Origin: Thermophagus sp052400625
GTDB lineage: Bacteria; Bacteroidota; Bacteroidia; Bacteroidales; Marinilabiliaceae
NCBI GenBank assembly: GCA_052400625.1
Contig: JBQTGH010000021.1
Direction: 5' to 3' (one strand)
Length of the DNA: 35,077 bases
Below, one piece after another: positions 1 through 8,993 of this stretch. Each line of letters starts with the position of its first letter. Positions within the stretch are counted from its first letter, which is position 1. The notes beneath the pieces are model-generated. The model was not told the DNA's origin and made no database searches. It was given only the letters and a program-made list of their open reading frames with translations. The position numbers were made by a program, and so were the translations under genes.

Positions 1-49
1 TGTCTCTTTTTTCTTGTCTGTCATAAACTGCAATATTAAGATTTATTAG

Positions 50-90
50 TTTATGGACAGAGTTTATTTTACACTCTATTTGTCCATAAA
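50..90. repeat. Perfect 10-bp inverted repeat (hairpin)
   Basis: TTTATGGACA at 50-59 is the exact reverse complement of TGTCCATAAA at 81-90. The stem can extend inward with GAGT/ACTC (60-63 and 73-76). It overlaps the beginning of the dispersed repeat at 83-240. There is no adjacent T-run on either strand that would make it an obvious terminator. Confidence 0.55.
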
Positions 91-240
91 GTACCATTTG
101 CTCTGTTACGTTTGCCCCTAAAAATCTCATTTGCGTAAAGTAAACTCCGTTTTTGGCAGCTTCGCAAGCCTTGCAACCGGTACTTTCTGAATAGACATAC
201 ATATTGAAGAAATTTTTGCGAGTTTATAAACAAACACTAA
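83..240 (+). repeat. Dispersed intergenic repeat A, copy 1
   Basis: This copy shares ordered blocks with 9610-9455 (minus strand) and 13699-13893. The blocks are TCCATAAAGTACCATTTG followed by GTTACG, then CTTCGCAAGCCTTG (shared only with the minus-strand copy), then ACATATTG-AGAAATTTTTG, then AGTTTATA and CACTAA. Its 158 bp nearly equal the 156 bp of the minus-strand copy, which argues for homology rather than chance. It is not coding in any evident way. Its function is unknown. Confidence 0.6.
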
Positions 241-293
241 ATGTAGCCTTTCAAAAAACTTCGTGCCTGATTCGGGTAACTCCGTAAATTAAA

Positions 294-325
294 AAGAGGC
301 TGGCTCTAAACGGAAACAGCCTCTT
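294..325 (-). terminator. Rho-independent terminator of susC/susD pair
   Basis: AAGAGGCTG (294-302) pairs perfectly with CAGCCTCTT (317-325) around a 14-nt loop. Read on the minus strand, the hairpin is followed by a T-run (complement of 291-295) and lies about 50 bp past the stop of the SusD-like gene. It therefore closes the minus-strand transcript. Confidence 0.8.
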
Positions 326-376
326 ACATTTATGTTTGGGTGTGGTTCAGAGAACCTTTAGATTATAAAAAATTAG

Positions 377-1879
377 TTAATCATTAATTTTTGAGTTATT
401 ATTAGTTTCGTTGCTTGGAATAGGTAATATATCTTTGTTGGGGTTGTTTGCGATATATTCAATAGGCTCCGGGTTTAGCGCAGAGAACTTACCATTTTTC
501 CTCCAACGAGCCAATTCAACAGATCTTAACAATTCATTAGAAAACTCTACCAGCGACTCATGCATTATAGCTCTGTAAATTTCGTCTTTTGAGTCGCAAG
601 GATAATTACTTGTCGGATAATCAGGCATATCCACACTTGGACGGTTTCTTATTTCATTTAAATAATCAATGGCGTTCTCAGGCGTACCAACCTCATTTTC
701 ACATTCAGCCAGTTTTATGAGTACCTCGGCAAAACGCATATTCCTGTAGTTAATGGTAGAAATATAGTATCCCCCTGGATTTAATTTATACATAGGTGAA
801 TATTTATACCAACCGAATGCCGACTCAGTCAAGGAAAACTCGTCCTCAGGCCCGTAGGTGTCGCCTTCAAATATCACCGTTTCGGCTAACCGGGGGTCAT
901 CTTTTGCATCACCATCAGATACACGCTCAAAATCATTTATAAGTTTGTCTGAAGGGACTAAATTTCTCCATCCTGTCGGGCTTACGTCCTGAAACATTAC
1001 ATGGCCTTTGTCCCCTGGTGAATCACCGTTACCATCGGCCCACCAGTTAAAGTTGTTTCCGGTAAACCCTATTTCGAATATGGATTCCTCGTTGTATTCA
1101 GTTTCTTCCTGAAAATTATCTGAATAGTTATCAACCAGTTCGTATGGGCCATTATTATAAATGTCGAGCAGAACAGCACGTGCTTCACCATATTTTCCTT
1201 GATGCATTAAAACTCTGGCAAGTAATAATTGGGCTGCTCCTTTGGTTGCCCGGCCAAGGTTGGCATCGTCGTGCTTTACATTTAAAATGGGGATGATTTC
1301 ACCTAAATCGTTCTCCATAAGTGTATAAATCTCTGATTCAGGAGAAGTTGCTTTTTCTCCATCCGGGGTTTTAACAGTTTCTGTATAAAGAGGTACATCT
1401 CCCCAGTAAACCACGAGGTAGAAATAGGCAAATGCCCTTAGAAATTTTGCTTCGGCTATACGGTGCGCCTTTATATCGGGATCCAGTGTCGGATCTTCGA
1501 TTTCCGGGCCAAACTCTATTACAGCATTGGCGCGGTGAATTAAACGGTACCATCCTTGCCAGGGAGCTGTGAGGGTAAAAATTGTGTTGTCGTAAGTGCC
1601 ATTCAGTAGTTTAGCATTATGAACTTCCAGCTGAGGACCTCCTGATGCATGTTCATCAGAACGACAGCGAGATAAATAAGCCATCATCCGTCCATAAAGG
1701 TCCGAACCGGTGAATTGACCATAAATTGCATTCGTTGCTTTCTCTAAATGAAGTCCATTTTGATAATACGAGCTGGTGGTAAACCCGTTAGGATTAGTTT
1801 TAGTAAGACCATCTTCTTCGCAGGATGAAAAAAACAGTAACCCTGCAAATAGAATCGATATAATATATTTTAATTTCAT
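377..1879 (-). CDS. SusD/RagB-like outer-membrane lipoprotein
   Basis: This is a glycan-binding lipoprotein of the SusD/RagB family, the surface partner of the SusC-like transporter encoded just upstream. The N-terminus from ATG 1879 is a short lipoprotein signal peptide with the lipobox LFFSSC, followed by acidic residues typical of surface-exported lipoproteins. An in-frame ATG at 1903 would add eight residues. I prefer 1879 because it gives a normal-length signal. The body shows SusD landmarks: an early TPR-like helical part (AEAKFLRAFAYFYLVVYWGD), a late FAEVLIKLAECENE helix, and a C-terminal ELARWRKNGK segment with an ending close to LLPIP. About 500 residues is normal for the family. 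No enzyme gene accompanies the pair in the window, so the ligand cannot be named. The family assignment is firm; the substrate is unknown. Confidence 0.92.
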   Translation of the reverse strand: MKLKYIISILFAGLLFFSSCEEDGLTKTNPNGFTTSSYYQNGLHLEKATNAIYGQFTGSDLYGRMMAYLSRCRSDEHASGGPQLEVHNAKLLNGTYDNTIFTLTAPWQGWYRLIHRANAVIEFGPEIEDPTLDPDIKAHRIAEAKFLRAFAYFYLVVYWGDVPLYTETVKTPDGEKATSPESEIYTLMENDLGEIIPILNVKHDDANLGRATKGAAQLLLARVLMHQGKYGEARAVLLDIYNNGPYELVDNYSDNFQEETEYNEESIFEIGFTGNNFNWWADGNGDSPGDKGHVMFQDVSPTGWRNLVPSDKLINDFERVSDGDAKDDPRLAETVIFEGDTYGPEDEFSLTESAFGWYKYSPMYKLNPGGYYISTINYRNMRFAEVLIKLAECENEVGTPENAIDYLNEIRNRPSVDMPDYPTSNYPCDSKDEIYRAIMHESLVEFSNELLRSVELARWRKNGKFSALNPEPIEYIANNPNKDILPIPSNETNNNSKIND

Positions 1880-1909
1880 AATTTTTGTATTTAAAGTGTT
1901 CATTTACTA

Positions 1910-4900
1910 TTAAAAAGTTGCCTTAACTCCAAACAGGAAGGTTCGTGGTTGAGGATACTGTCCAAAGTCGGCTCCATGAAGCAGTGTATTATCATCCCGT
2001 GAGGCAATTTCCGGATCATAACCATAGTAGTCGGTTAAGGTCAGAAGGTTTTGTGCTGTAAAATATAGCTTAAGCCCTTTGATAGAGTTCCCTGATATGC
2101 TGGCCAGAACATTGTCGGAAAAATTATAACCGACGGTTAGGTTCTTAATCCTCATATACGATCCGTCTTCAATGAATCGGGTAGAAGTGCGAGCATTGTT
2201 ATTCGGATCAGCATTTACAGCACGGGGAATGTTAGTGTCTGTATTTTCCGGGGTCCACGCATCCAGAACGGCTACATCTTGGTTAAACAACCGCATCATG
2301 CCCTGCGTCAGGACTTTTGTTCCGCAATAAATCTCATTGCCATATACACCTTGTATCTGCATCGAAACATCAAAGTTTTTGTATGAGCCCGAGAAATTTA
2401 TGCCATAACTGAAATCAGGCAAATAATTGCCTATTATGGTACGGTCATTTTCGTCAACAATCCCGTTACCATCCAAATCCTTAAATTTTATATCCCCGGG
2501 AGAGGTCGCATCGTTTTGGTAGTATTGTTTATTAACATTTCCGGCATTAAATTGCTGTTCTGCAGTTTGATTTAATGCATCAATTTCACTTTGAGACTGG
2601 AAAATACCGTCAACCACGTAGCCATAGAAGCTCTGAATGGATTCTCCCTCTTGTGTCCGGGTTATAGTACCTCCACCATAGTCGGAAGTAACAGCCTCCG
2701 CATCATAAGTTTTACCATCCAGGTCAGTTACTTCATTTTTAATGGTTCCAAGGTTGGCAGTCACTGAGAAATGAAATTCGCCTTTTCGTTTGTGATACCC
2801 TGCATTGAATTCAAGGCCCGAGTTTTCCATGCCACCTACATTTGTCCAAGGATTATCGATGTATCCAAGTGATGCAGGAAGGTTTTTTTGTATAAGCAGG
2901 TTATTAACATCTCTCTTGAAGTATTCAGCAGAAAAGGTGACAGAATATTCCATTAAGGATAAATCAAAACCAATGTTTTGCATCGTGGTAATTTCCCATT
3001 CCAATTCTTCGTTTGGAAGGCTTCCATAGTATGCGCCAGGGTTACTTTCTGCGTCGTCATTAAAAACTGCCCAGGTGTTTTGAGAAATTATGGATTGCCA
3101 GGCATATGAACCAACGTTATTATTTCCAACCTTTCCGTAACTGGCCCGTAGTTTAAGGTTCGATATAAAATCGACATTTTGCATAAAGCTTTCTTTGCTT
3201 AATACCCACCCTATTGAAGCCCCGGGGAAGTTACCCCACTTATTCCCTGGTGCAAATTTTGACGAACCATCTCTACGGAAAGAAGCACTTAACAAATACT
3301 TATCAGCATACGAATAGTTAATTCTTCCTGTGTAGGAAATAAGAGTTGTTTCATCAAGATTTCCTGCAACTGATTGATTTTGGGAGCCATCCAGTTGGTT
3401 TAGCAGATTGGTTGTGTGATCTCCTCTGCCGATGAGTCGGGTGCCTTCTGTGATTTGTTCTTCAACTACTGCAACTGCATTGATGTTATGTTTATTGAAG
3501 CTCTTGTCAAATGTCAGTTGATTTGTATAAATTCTGGAATAGAATTTAAATCGGTCATCTTCCAGTTCATGAAACTCCCTTTCATTGTAATCATCTTTAT
3601 ATTGGGGGTTGTCAATAATTGTCTGATCACCTGTGTACTCCATACCGAAAACGGACTTAAACGTTAACCAGTCGGTAAAAGATATTTCGGCATAAGCATT
3701 ACCGATAATATTAGCCCTTTTGTAAATATTCTTATCTTGTTCAGCTATTCTTAACGGATTTTCAGGGTCGGAATCGTCAACCGGTGCTGTGGTACGGTAA
3801 CCATGTTCATAACCTTCGGTGCCTTTGGGAACACGAGCGGGTATATATGGTATCTGATTGACAATATGTTTTATCATAGTACGGCCTCCAGATTCTTTTT
3901 CGTTGTTTCTAATGCCGTAAGATCCTGTGATACTTTCCCCAATAGTCAGGAAATTATTAATCTTAAATTCGGTATTCAACGTTGCGCTATGACGCTTGTA
4001 ATTTGTACCCGCCATTATTCCTTCCTGATCTATGAAACCATAAGAGGTGAAAAAACGGAATTTTTCAGTTCCACCAGCAAGGTCAACGTTGATCTTTGAT
4101 ATAGGCGCACTACGAAACAATTCATCCTGCCAGTCGGTATCGGTTTCGGCAAAAGTTTGTGTTGCTCCCGGATAAATCGGGTCGTTTATATTCGAAAATC
4201 TTTCGGGTAACTCAGATCCCGCGTTTGTCAAATATTCTGTGGCAAAATCCATATATTGCTCCCTGTTCATCAAATCCAAGGTTTTCCACATTTGCTGCGT
4301 TCCTCTGGATGCATCTACATTGATGGAAATATCTTCATCACGATTTCCTTTTTTTGTTGTAATGAGAAGTACACCATTGGCAGCACGAGAACCATATATA
4401 GCAGCTGATGATGCATCTTTGAGTATGGAAACTGATTGTATGGAATTGGGGTCAAGACCTTCAATGCTTCCTACAGGCATTCCGTCTACCACATATAAAG
4501 GATCCGATGATAAATTGACGGAGCCTACTCCCCTGATTCGTACAACTGGTTCCTGACCGGGGCCTCCACTATTTACGATGGATACACCTGCTGCTTCACC
4601 TTGCAATGCTGATGAAAGGCTGCTGACTGGTTTGTTTTCCATTCGCTCGGCACGTACATCAGTTACTGCGCCCGTTAAATTCTCTCTCCTTTGTGTTCCG
4701 TAACCAACAACTACAACTTCTTGCAAATTAACATCGGTTGATTCTAAAACAACATTGATTTCACTTCTTCCATCAATCTGTATAGTCTGAGATGCAAAAC
4801 CAATAAAATTAAATTCAAGCGTGTCATCGGGAGGGGCTTCAAGTGAATATTTACCATTTACATCGGTAATTGTACCGGTGAATGTACCTTCAATAACAAT

Positions 4901-5050
4901 ATTCACTCCCGGAAGCGGTTGTCCTGTATTATCGCTAACGGTACCAGAAATTTTAATATTTTGACCTACCAAGCCAAAACTAAATAATAAAAGAAATATT
5001 GTGGATAACAATATTTCTTTTCCCATTTTTAAACAAATCATTTTTTTCAT
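1910..5050 (-). CDS. SusC/RagA-like TonB-dependent receptor
   Basis: This is an outer-membrane TonB-dependent transporter of the SusC/RagA family, importing oligosaccharides (or peptides) together with the SusD-like lipoprotein encoded after it. Signal peptide residues are 1-29, with cleavage near GLVG|Q. A carboxypeptidase-regulatory-like beta-sandwich spans about 32-105 (ISGTVSD, GVNIVIEGT, DVNGKYSL). The TonB box EVVVVGYG lies at 111-118. The plug domain follows, with GAVTDVRAERM, IRGVGSVN, PLYVVDGMP and the SILKDASSAAIYGSRAANGV signature. The long C-terminal beta-barrel ends in an aromatic residue (GVKATF). 1046 residues is normal. The stop is about 30 bp before the preferred SusD start, so the two are co-transcribed. 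A candidate -7 box (5188-5195) lies about 140 bp upstream. The substrate is not inferable from sequence alone. Confidence 0.93.
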   Translation of the reverse strand: MKKMICLKMGKEILLSTIFLLLFSFGLVGQNIKISGTVSDNTGQPLPGVNIVIEGTFTGTITDVNGKYSLEAPPDDTLEFNFIGFASQTIQIDGRSEINVVLESTDVNLQEVVVVGYGTQRRENLTGAVTDVRAERMENKPVSSLSSALQGEAAGVSIVNSGGPGQEPVVRIRGVGSVNLSSDPLYVVDGMPVGSIEGLDPNSIQSVSILKDASSAAIYGSRAANGVLLITTKKGNRDEDISINVDASRGTQQMWKTLDLMNREQYMDFATEYLTNAGSELPERFSNINDPIYPGATQTFAETDTDWQDELFRSAPISKINVDLAGGTEKFRFFTSYGFIDQEGIMAGTNYKRHSATLNTEFKINNFLTIGESITGSYGIRNNEKESGGRTMIKHIVNQIPYIPARVPKGTEGYEHGYRTTAPVDDSDPENPLRIAEQDKNIYKRANIIGNAYAEISFTDWLTFKSVFGMEYTGDQTIIDNPQYKDDYNEREFHELEDDRFKFYSRIYTNQLTFDKSFNKHNINAVAVVEEQITEGTRLIGRGDHTTNLLNQLDGSQNQSVAGNLDETTLISYTGRINYSYADKYLLSASFRRDGSSKFAPGNKWGNFPGASIGWVLSKESFMQNVDFISNLKLRASYGKVGNNNVGSYAWQSIISQNTWAVFNDDAESNPGAYYGSLPNEELEWEITTMQNIGFDLSLMEYSVTFSAEYFKRDVNNLLIQKNLPASLGYIDNPWTNVGGMENSGLEFNAGYHKRKGEFHFSVTANLGTIKNEVTDLDGKTYDAEAVTSDYGGGTITRTQEGESIQSFYGYVVDGIFQSQSEIDALNQTAEQQFNAGNVNKQYYQNDATSPGDIKFKDLDGNGIVDENDRTIIGNYLPDFSYGINFSGSYKNFDVSMQIQGVYGNEIYCGTKVLTQGMMRLFNQDVAVLDAWTPENTDTNIPRAVNADPNNNARTSTRFIEDGSYMRIKNLTVGYNFSDNVLASISGNSIKGLKLYFTAQNLLTLTDYYGYDPEIASRDDNTLLHGADFGQYPQPRTFLFGVKATF

Positions 5051-5187
5051 AAAATTTAGGTTTAAAATGAAAATTTTAATTGTATATGTATGTGTTTGGT
5101 TGATAAATCTGGTAACTGATAATCGTGATCTTATATTTCGACTTAAATTTTAAAAAAAAGCATAAAAAAGATTAAGAATTCACTAAT

Positions 5188-5195
5188 CAAAAGTA
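5188..5195 (-). promoter_or_regulatory. Candidate -7 box for susC-like gene
   Basis: On the minus strand this reads TACTTTTG, a match to the Bacteroidota sigma-ABfr -7 consensus TAnnTTTG. It lies about 138 bp upstream of the susC-like ATG. I see no clear TTTG -33 element at the expected spacing. The identical octamer occurs upstream of the GH43 gene at 14237-14244. Confidence 0.35.
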
Positions 5196-5383
5196 GGATT
5201 TGCCTTTAATTTTTGTTTTGGATAATGGATAAAATCATATAGAAATGAGATATTTGATTTTTTTTTTTGAAGAAGATGTCGAATAAATTATTTCTGATGC
5301 ATCTCGATTGGCCTGAAAGTTTATTATAATAGGAATTAGAAGTTTTTCCGGTTATTTATTTTTTAGGGGCGTGGATGATGCGT

Positions 5384-5418
5384 GTTTGAAAACGAAAGAA
5401 AAATGTCTGAAAACAAAA
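5384..5418 (+). promoter_or_regulatory. 21-bp-period direct repeat, possible regulator site
   Basis: GTTTGAAAACGAAA (5384-5397) is repeated as GTCTGAAAACAAAA (5405-5418), start to start 21 bp. The core (GTCTGAAA followed by A/T-rich bases) is the same as in the repeats at 14066-14096 and 14181-14214 upstream of the GH43 gene. AraC-type proteins commonly recognise direct repeats two helical turns apart. Calling this an HTCS operator is inference. Confidence 0.4.
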
Positions 5419-5506
5419 ATGGAATTTTATAAAAAGGGGTTCTTGATAAGCTGACGAAGCAAGTATTTCAAGTTTTTCTGCAACAAAAGTATGAATAAAG
5501 CCTTGT

Positions 5507-5547
5507 ATGCGAGTTCTATTAAACCTTAATAAGCAAATTTTATCAGG
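5507..5547 (+). repeat. Dispersed intergenic repeat B, copy 1
   Basis: ATGCGAGTTCTATTAAACC followed by an A/T-rich tail with CAAATTTTATC. It matches 9729-9769 (ATGCGAGTCCCATTAGACC) and 33461-33504 (ATGCGAGTTCCATTCGACC), all on the plus strand and all intergenic. The function is unknown. Confidence 0.5.
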
Positions 5548-5798
5548 AAGAATAGATTGTTTGTGCGGATAATGCCGGAGACCACCAGAAGTAGAATATT
5601 CAAGTTACCCGAGAAAGTGAACCATTCGATTTTTAAATGCAAGATGTTGTCTGATATTGAAATCCTGAATTCCAATAGACAATACAATTGATTGCAAATG
5701 ACTGACCTAATCTCTTAGAAACGATCAATTATTACAAAAAATATCTGTTTTTAAACATTCATTATCTGAGATTAAAAGAGCTATTGGCAACAATTAAT

Positions 5799-5806
5799 TA
5801 TATTTG
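5799..5806 (+). promoter_or_regulatory. Candidate -7 box for the 5855 gene
   Basis: TATATTTG matches TAnnTTTG and lies about 49 bp before the ATG at 5855. A TTG at 5784-5786 is only 12 bp upstream, closer than usual for a -33 element, so the promoter call rests on the -7 box alone. Confidence 0.3.
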
Positions 5807-5854
5807 ATTATGTTAAATATATTTTGATTTGCAAATATTTAGATTGAATGATTT

Positions 5855-6544
5855 ATGAAATTCCCATTATTTTTTTTCATTTTTATCTGTTATTGGCAGA
5901 CTGGATTTTCTCAGGTAATTCCTGAGGTTGACTTAAACTCTTTTTTAGATCGATACAATTATGAAAAGAAACATGAATTGCAAGAAATTTATGCAACGTA
6001 CCATAGCATTGAAGGTACTCCCTTTCTGGATGAAGTGTTTGTTAAAGGAACGGCCATAATAAATGACAGTGTGCAAATTGAAGATATTCCGTTGCGATAT
6101 GATATATATCGAGACAGGATTCAATTTATGCATAAAGAGGAAGTAATTCTGGAAATTGATCCTACACAGAATATTAATTTTGATTTCGGGGATCATCTTT
6201 TTGTCATTCGTGAATATTTTGATGGTAAAGAGAAAAAACGAGGCGTTTTGGAATTGCTAGTTGATGGTTCGGTTCGATTATATAAAAAGTATGAAGTTGT
6301 TTTTAAACCTGCAACAAAACCAATTGGGTTCAAGGATGGTGAGCCGGATCGATTTGAAAGAAGTGATGATAAATACTTAATTGCCATAGAAGATGGTTTA
6401 CCTGAAATTGCACAAAGAAAAAATGATGTTTATCAAGTATTAAAATACTACAAACGGGATATTGAAGAGTATGCGAAGAATAACAAACTAAAACCGAAAC
6501 CAGGCAAAGGGCTTACTCAACTCGTAGAGTATTGTAATGAATAG
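5855..6544 (+). CDS. Secreted protein of unknown function
   Basis: This 229-residue protein has a clear Sec signal peptide (hydrophobic 4-17, predicted cleavage near GFSQ|V), so it is periplasmic or outer-membrane-facing. I recognise the general pattern of a common uncharacterised Bacteroidota family rather than a named domain: a GTPFLDEVFVKG segment near 54, a short beta-rich block (IPLRYDIYRDRIQFMHK) near 77-93, and a second beta block (RGVLELLVDGSVRLYKKYEVVFK) near 128-150. A charged helical tail follows (YYKRDIEEYAKNNKLK). It is divergent from the susC/susD-like pair, and the IS66 element begins 17 bp after its stop. No catalytic motif is visible. The reading frame is intact and the coding pattern is convincing, but a function should not be assigned. 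Confidence 0.75.
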   Translation: MKFPLFFFIFICYWQTGFSQVIPEVDLNSFLDRYNYEKKHELQEIYATYHSIEGTPFLDEVFVKGTAIINDSVQIEDIPLRYDIYRDRIQFMHKEEVILEIDPTQNINFDFGDHLFVIREYFDGKEKKRGVLELLVDGSVRLYKKYEVVFKPATKPIGFKDGEPDRFERSDDKYLIAIEDGLPEIAQRKNDVYQVLKYYKRDIEEYAKNNKLKPKPGKGLTQLVEYCNE

Positions 6545-6581
6545 TTAAGTCCTGTCTAAAAGTATCCGTCCGAGCAAACGC

Positions 6582-8156
6582 TTATTTCAGGAGTACACTT
6601 TTATCAATAAATTGCGGCAAAAGTTCTTTGAAATTTTCGGAAGGAGTGGTGTGAATGTATTCCATCACGTACTTCAACCACTTTTGAGGGTCGATTTCAA
6701 GTTTCATGCAAGTGCCGAAGAAGCTGTAGAACATAGCGATATTTTTGGCAGCGTCATGTGAGCCGGCGAACAGATAGTTCTTTCGTCCCAAAGCCAGAGG
6801 ACGAATGGCGTTCTCCACTGGGTCGCTGTCTATCTCCGGCATTCCATTGGTTAGATAGTTCTGCAGACTTGTCTATCTGTTTTTGCAATATTCAAAAGCT
6901 TTGCCCAGAGGATTTCTTGGCATAACAGAGCCTTTGTGTTTGTTGATATATGTCCTTATTTCGTTGATTACCGGCAGTGATTTTTCGAGCCTCAGGGCAT
7001 GCCTTTGCTCATGAGATAAATTTTGTTCCCGTGCAATGGCTTCAATGGCATAAAGAAGCTGAATCAGACTAAGCACATGAGAGGCTCGTTCTTTATCGTT
7101 TTTCAATGCAGCTTCAAAATACCGCCTGGCATGAGCCCAACATGATAAATGAGTCAACCCGGCTTTTCCTGCAAGGAAAGTATAACCGCTGTAACCGTCA
7201 GTTTGTACAAAGCCCCGAAAAGAACTCAAGTCATCGATGGGGCCATTGGCCGACCGGCTCTTATAATATTCAAACAACACACTTTTGGACAATGGGGCAT
7301 AACGAACCCACATGTACCCTTTGTGACATGTTCCTTTTTTGCTTCGATCCTGTACTTTTATTGGCGATTCATCGATCATTTGATAAATTTCCCTGAAAAC
7401 ATAAAGTCGATGCACCCCATATAATGGTCGTAATAAGTTGGCACCAAGCTTTATCCAGGATTCCAATGTGGATTCCGGAATGGTAACCCCCATCTGATTG
7501 AGCATCTGGCGAGTTCGATAAACCGGTAAGTGGTAAATATATTTATTGGTAAAAATCATTGCCAGCAGATTGGCACTGGCAATACATTTATGAAGAGGTC
7601 GGTTTAAAGGTGCAATGACTTGTTTTTGATTAGCTTTTTCGTCCTCTTTGGTAATATATTTATTCCGGATATAGCGATTTTTGAACAATCTGGCAGGGGT
7701 ATAATCCAACTCTTCAGTAATCTCCTGACCAATACATACCATTCCGGTGGTGTCTTGTTCGGGCTCTAGGATGATCTCATTGACAGGCAAATGATCAGGT
7801 AACAGCATGCGTCCGGGGTGCTCTTTTCTGACCTTCCTGCGCTGATATTCAACACGAATCTTCTCCTGCTCTTCTTTAATGGTCTTGAAAACAGCAGCCA
7901 CTTCTTCTTCAAAGGACAAGGTTAGTTGATCGGGATGAACTTCAGGAATGAAACGTTCTCGTTTGGAACCGAATATTAAACGACGCATTTGGTCGTTCTG
8001 AAAAGCCAAATACTCTACATCCTGATTAAGCTTCTCAATGAGAGAGTTTTTTTCTGAAATAACAGCTTCTTTCTCCAGAAGTATCGCTTCCAGAGCCGAT
8101 ATTCTGGCCTGTAGTTGAGCAGTGTTTTGGATATTTGATTGGTGCTGTTTTTTCAT
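6582..8156 (-). pseudogene. tnpC: IS66 transposase TnpC, interrupted by in-frame TAG
   Basis: This is the DDE transposase of an IS66 element. The reading frame runs from ATG 8156 (an upstream in-frame ATG at 8171 is possible) to the stop at 6582-6584, about 524 codons, the usual length. It is interrupted by a TAG at 6873-6875. Translation continues in the same frame on both sides: AFEYCKNR-stop-TSLQNYLTNGMPEIDS. The family has tryptophan at this point, so a single TGG-to-TAG change explains it. Upstream are an N-terminal coiled coil and zinc-finger-like region, then MIDESPIKVQD and VQTDGYSGY with the first two catalytic aspartates. The third catalytic residue, the glutamate in VENAIRPLALG, lies after the stop, so the truncated product should be inactive. 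Confidence 0.88.
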
Positions 8157-8229
8157 ACACAAATATAGCATTAAATATTTGACCTACAAAGTTTTAAAGC
8201 TATATTTTTCAATTATTTAACAACATAAA

Positions 8230-8580
8230 TCAGCTGATTTTAAATCTCCTTTTTCGTTTTAAATCTTTAAAGGAAAGATCTTCCAAAATCATCATCAACT
8301 CTTCCCGGGTAATAAGTCGTGATGGTGCCGGTTTATTCCCCCGGTCAACAGAGTACCTGCCTCGTTCCAGGCGTTTGTAAAACATGGCAAAACCATCTCC
8401 GTCCCAATACAAGAGTTTGATGTGCGTTCCGGCACGATTGATAAAGATAAAGACGGGACCACTTACAGGATCCTGATTCAGTACATTACGTACAATTCCG
8501 GCAAGTCCGTCAAAACCATTACGCATATCCACCGGATTGCAGCACAAATAGTACTGTAAGTTCGCACTTAGTCCTATCAT
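8230..8580 (-). CDS. tnpB: IS66 accessory protein TnpB (IS66 Orf2)
   Basis: This 116-residue protein has the IS66 Orf2/TnpB signature: CNPVDMRNGFDGLAGIV near 14-30, then VFIFINRAGTHIKLLYWDGDGFAMFYKRLE. It is required with TnpA for IS66 transposition by an unknown mechanism. The length is normal and the frame is intact. It starts 3 bp after the tnpA stop and precedes tnpC, as in other IS66 elements. Confidence 0.9.
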   Translation of the reverse strand: MIGLSANLQYYLCCNPVDMRNGFDGLAGIVRNVLNQDPVSGPVFIFINRAGTHIKLLYWDGDGFAMFYKRLERGRYSVDRGNKPAPSRLITREELMMILEDLSFKDLKRKRRFKIS

Positions 8581-8583
8581 GGG

Positions 8584-8927
8584 TTAGTAAATTTTCAGGC
8601 ACATGCCATTGGGAAAAGTCAGTGTCATTTGGGGCAATCGCTTATCTTGTTGCGATGGTTCCGGCGTTGGTGCCGAAGATACTGCCAGGGCGAAAGAATC
8701 CACTATGGGTTCCTGAATATCGAATGAGCCAAGATTAATAAACTTTAAGCCCGAGTCGCTTTCTGTTCTTTGAGTCTTTTCAAGGGCTTTGTATTTGCTT
8801 ACCCAGTATTGCATTTCCGAGCTGTTATTCCAATTTGTTTAGCGTAACTTCCTATTGTCTTACCGCTTGCCTGCTGTAGAACCACATGCTCAAGCATGCT
8901 ACGGTTCAAAGATTTTCTGTGTTTCAT
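8584..8927 (-). pseudogene. tnpA: IS66 TnpA, frameshifted
   Basis: This is the helix-turn-helix accessory protein TnpA of IS66. From ATG 8927 the protein reads MKHRKSLNRSMLEHVVLQQ and on to IGSYAKQIGITA, then leaves frame and stops. The downstream part, SSEMQYWVSKYKALEKTQ to the LTFPNGMCLKIY end, is in another frame. Loss of one base near 8822-8828 (an original ACNAGC reduced to ACAGC) would account for the break. The LTFPNG-type C-terminus is intact and reaches the stop at 8584. I treat it as a decayed gene. A programmed frameshift is less likely because no slippery run is visible at the junction. Confidence 0.75.
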
Positions 8928-8993
8928 GATTTTTTTGTGACAAAGGTAATAGCCACTTTCATGACAGGAAGACGGGGTTGGTGGGGTGGATAC

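Larger units (their letters stand above)
1..376. other. Intergenic region with repeat and terminator
   Basis: No convincing gene is seen here. The stretch holds a hairpin at 50-90, the first copy of a degenerate dispersed repeat (83-240) and the terminator of the minus-strand susC/susD pair (294-325). The first 50 bases show nothing I can name. Confidence 0.6.
5051..5854. other. Divergent intergenic region, about 800 bp
   Basis: This region separates the minus-strand susC-like gene from the plus-strand 5855 gene. No gene is seen in it. It contains candidate -7 promoter boxes for both directions (5188-5195 minus, 5799-5806 plus), a 21-bp-period direct repeat (5384-5418), one copy of repeat family B (5507-5547) and a TTTGCAAA palindrome (5828-5835). 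Confidence 0.6.
6562..8993 (-). mobile_element. Degenerate IS66-family insertion sequence
   Basis: This element of about 2.4 kb carries the IS66 set tnpA-tnpB-tnpC in order on the minus strand. Imperfect terminal inverted repeats are visible: GTATCCGTCCGAGCAAAC from 6562 and, on the opposite strand, GTATCCACCCCACCAACC from 8993 (about 14 of 18 positions agree). The 8-bp flanks (GTCTAAAA on the left, CTGCAACC on the right) do not match, so no target-site duplication is seen. Two of the three genes are broken, so the copy cannot move without help. It sits directly beside an IS4-like transposase stub. Confidence 0.75.

Noticed and set aside
2805..4556. Plus-strand ORFs inside the susC-like gene
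   Set aside because: They are antisense shadows of a well-supported SusC coding frame.
6873..6875. Recoding or readthrough of TAG in tnpC
   Set aside because: TAG is the ordinary stop of the HTCS and IS3 orfA genes here, and tnpA of the same element is also broken, so simple decay is the better explanation.
8815..8835. Programmed frameshift in IS66 tnpA
   Set aside because: No slippery heptamer at the junction, and IS66 tnpA is normally a single frame.
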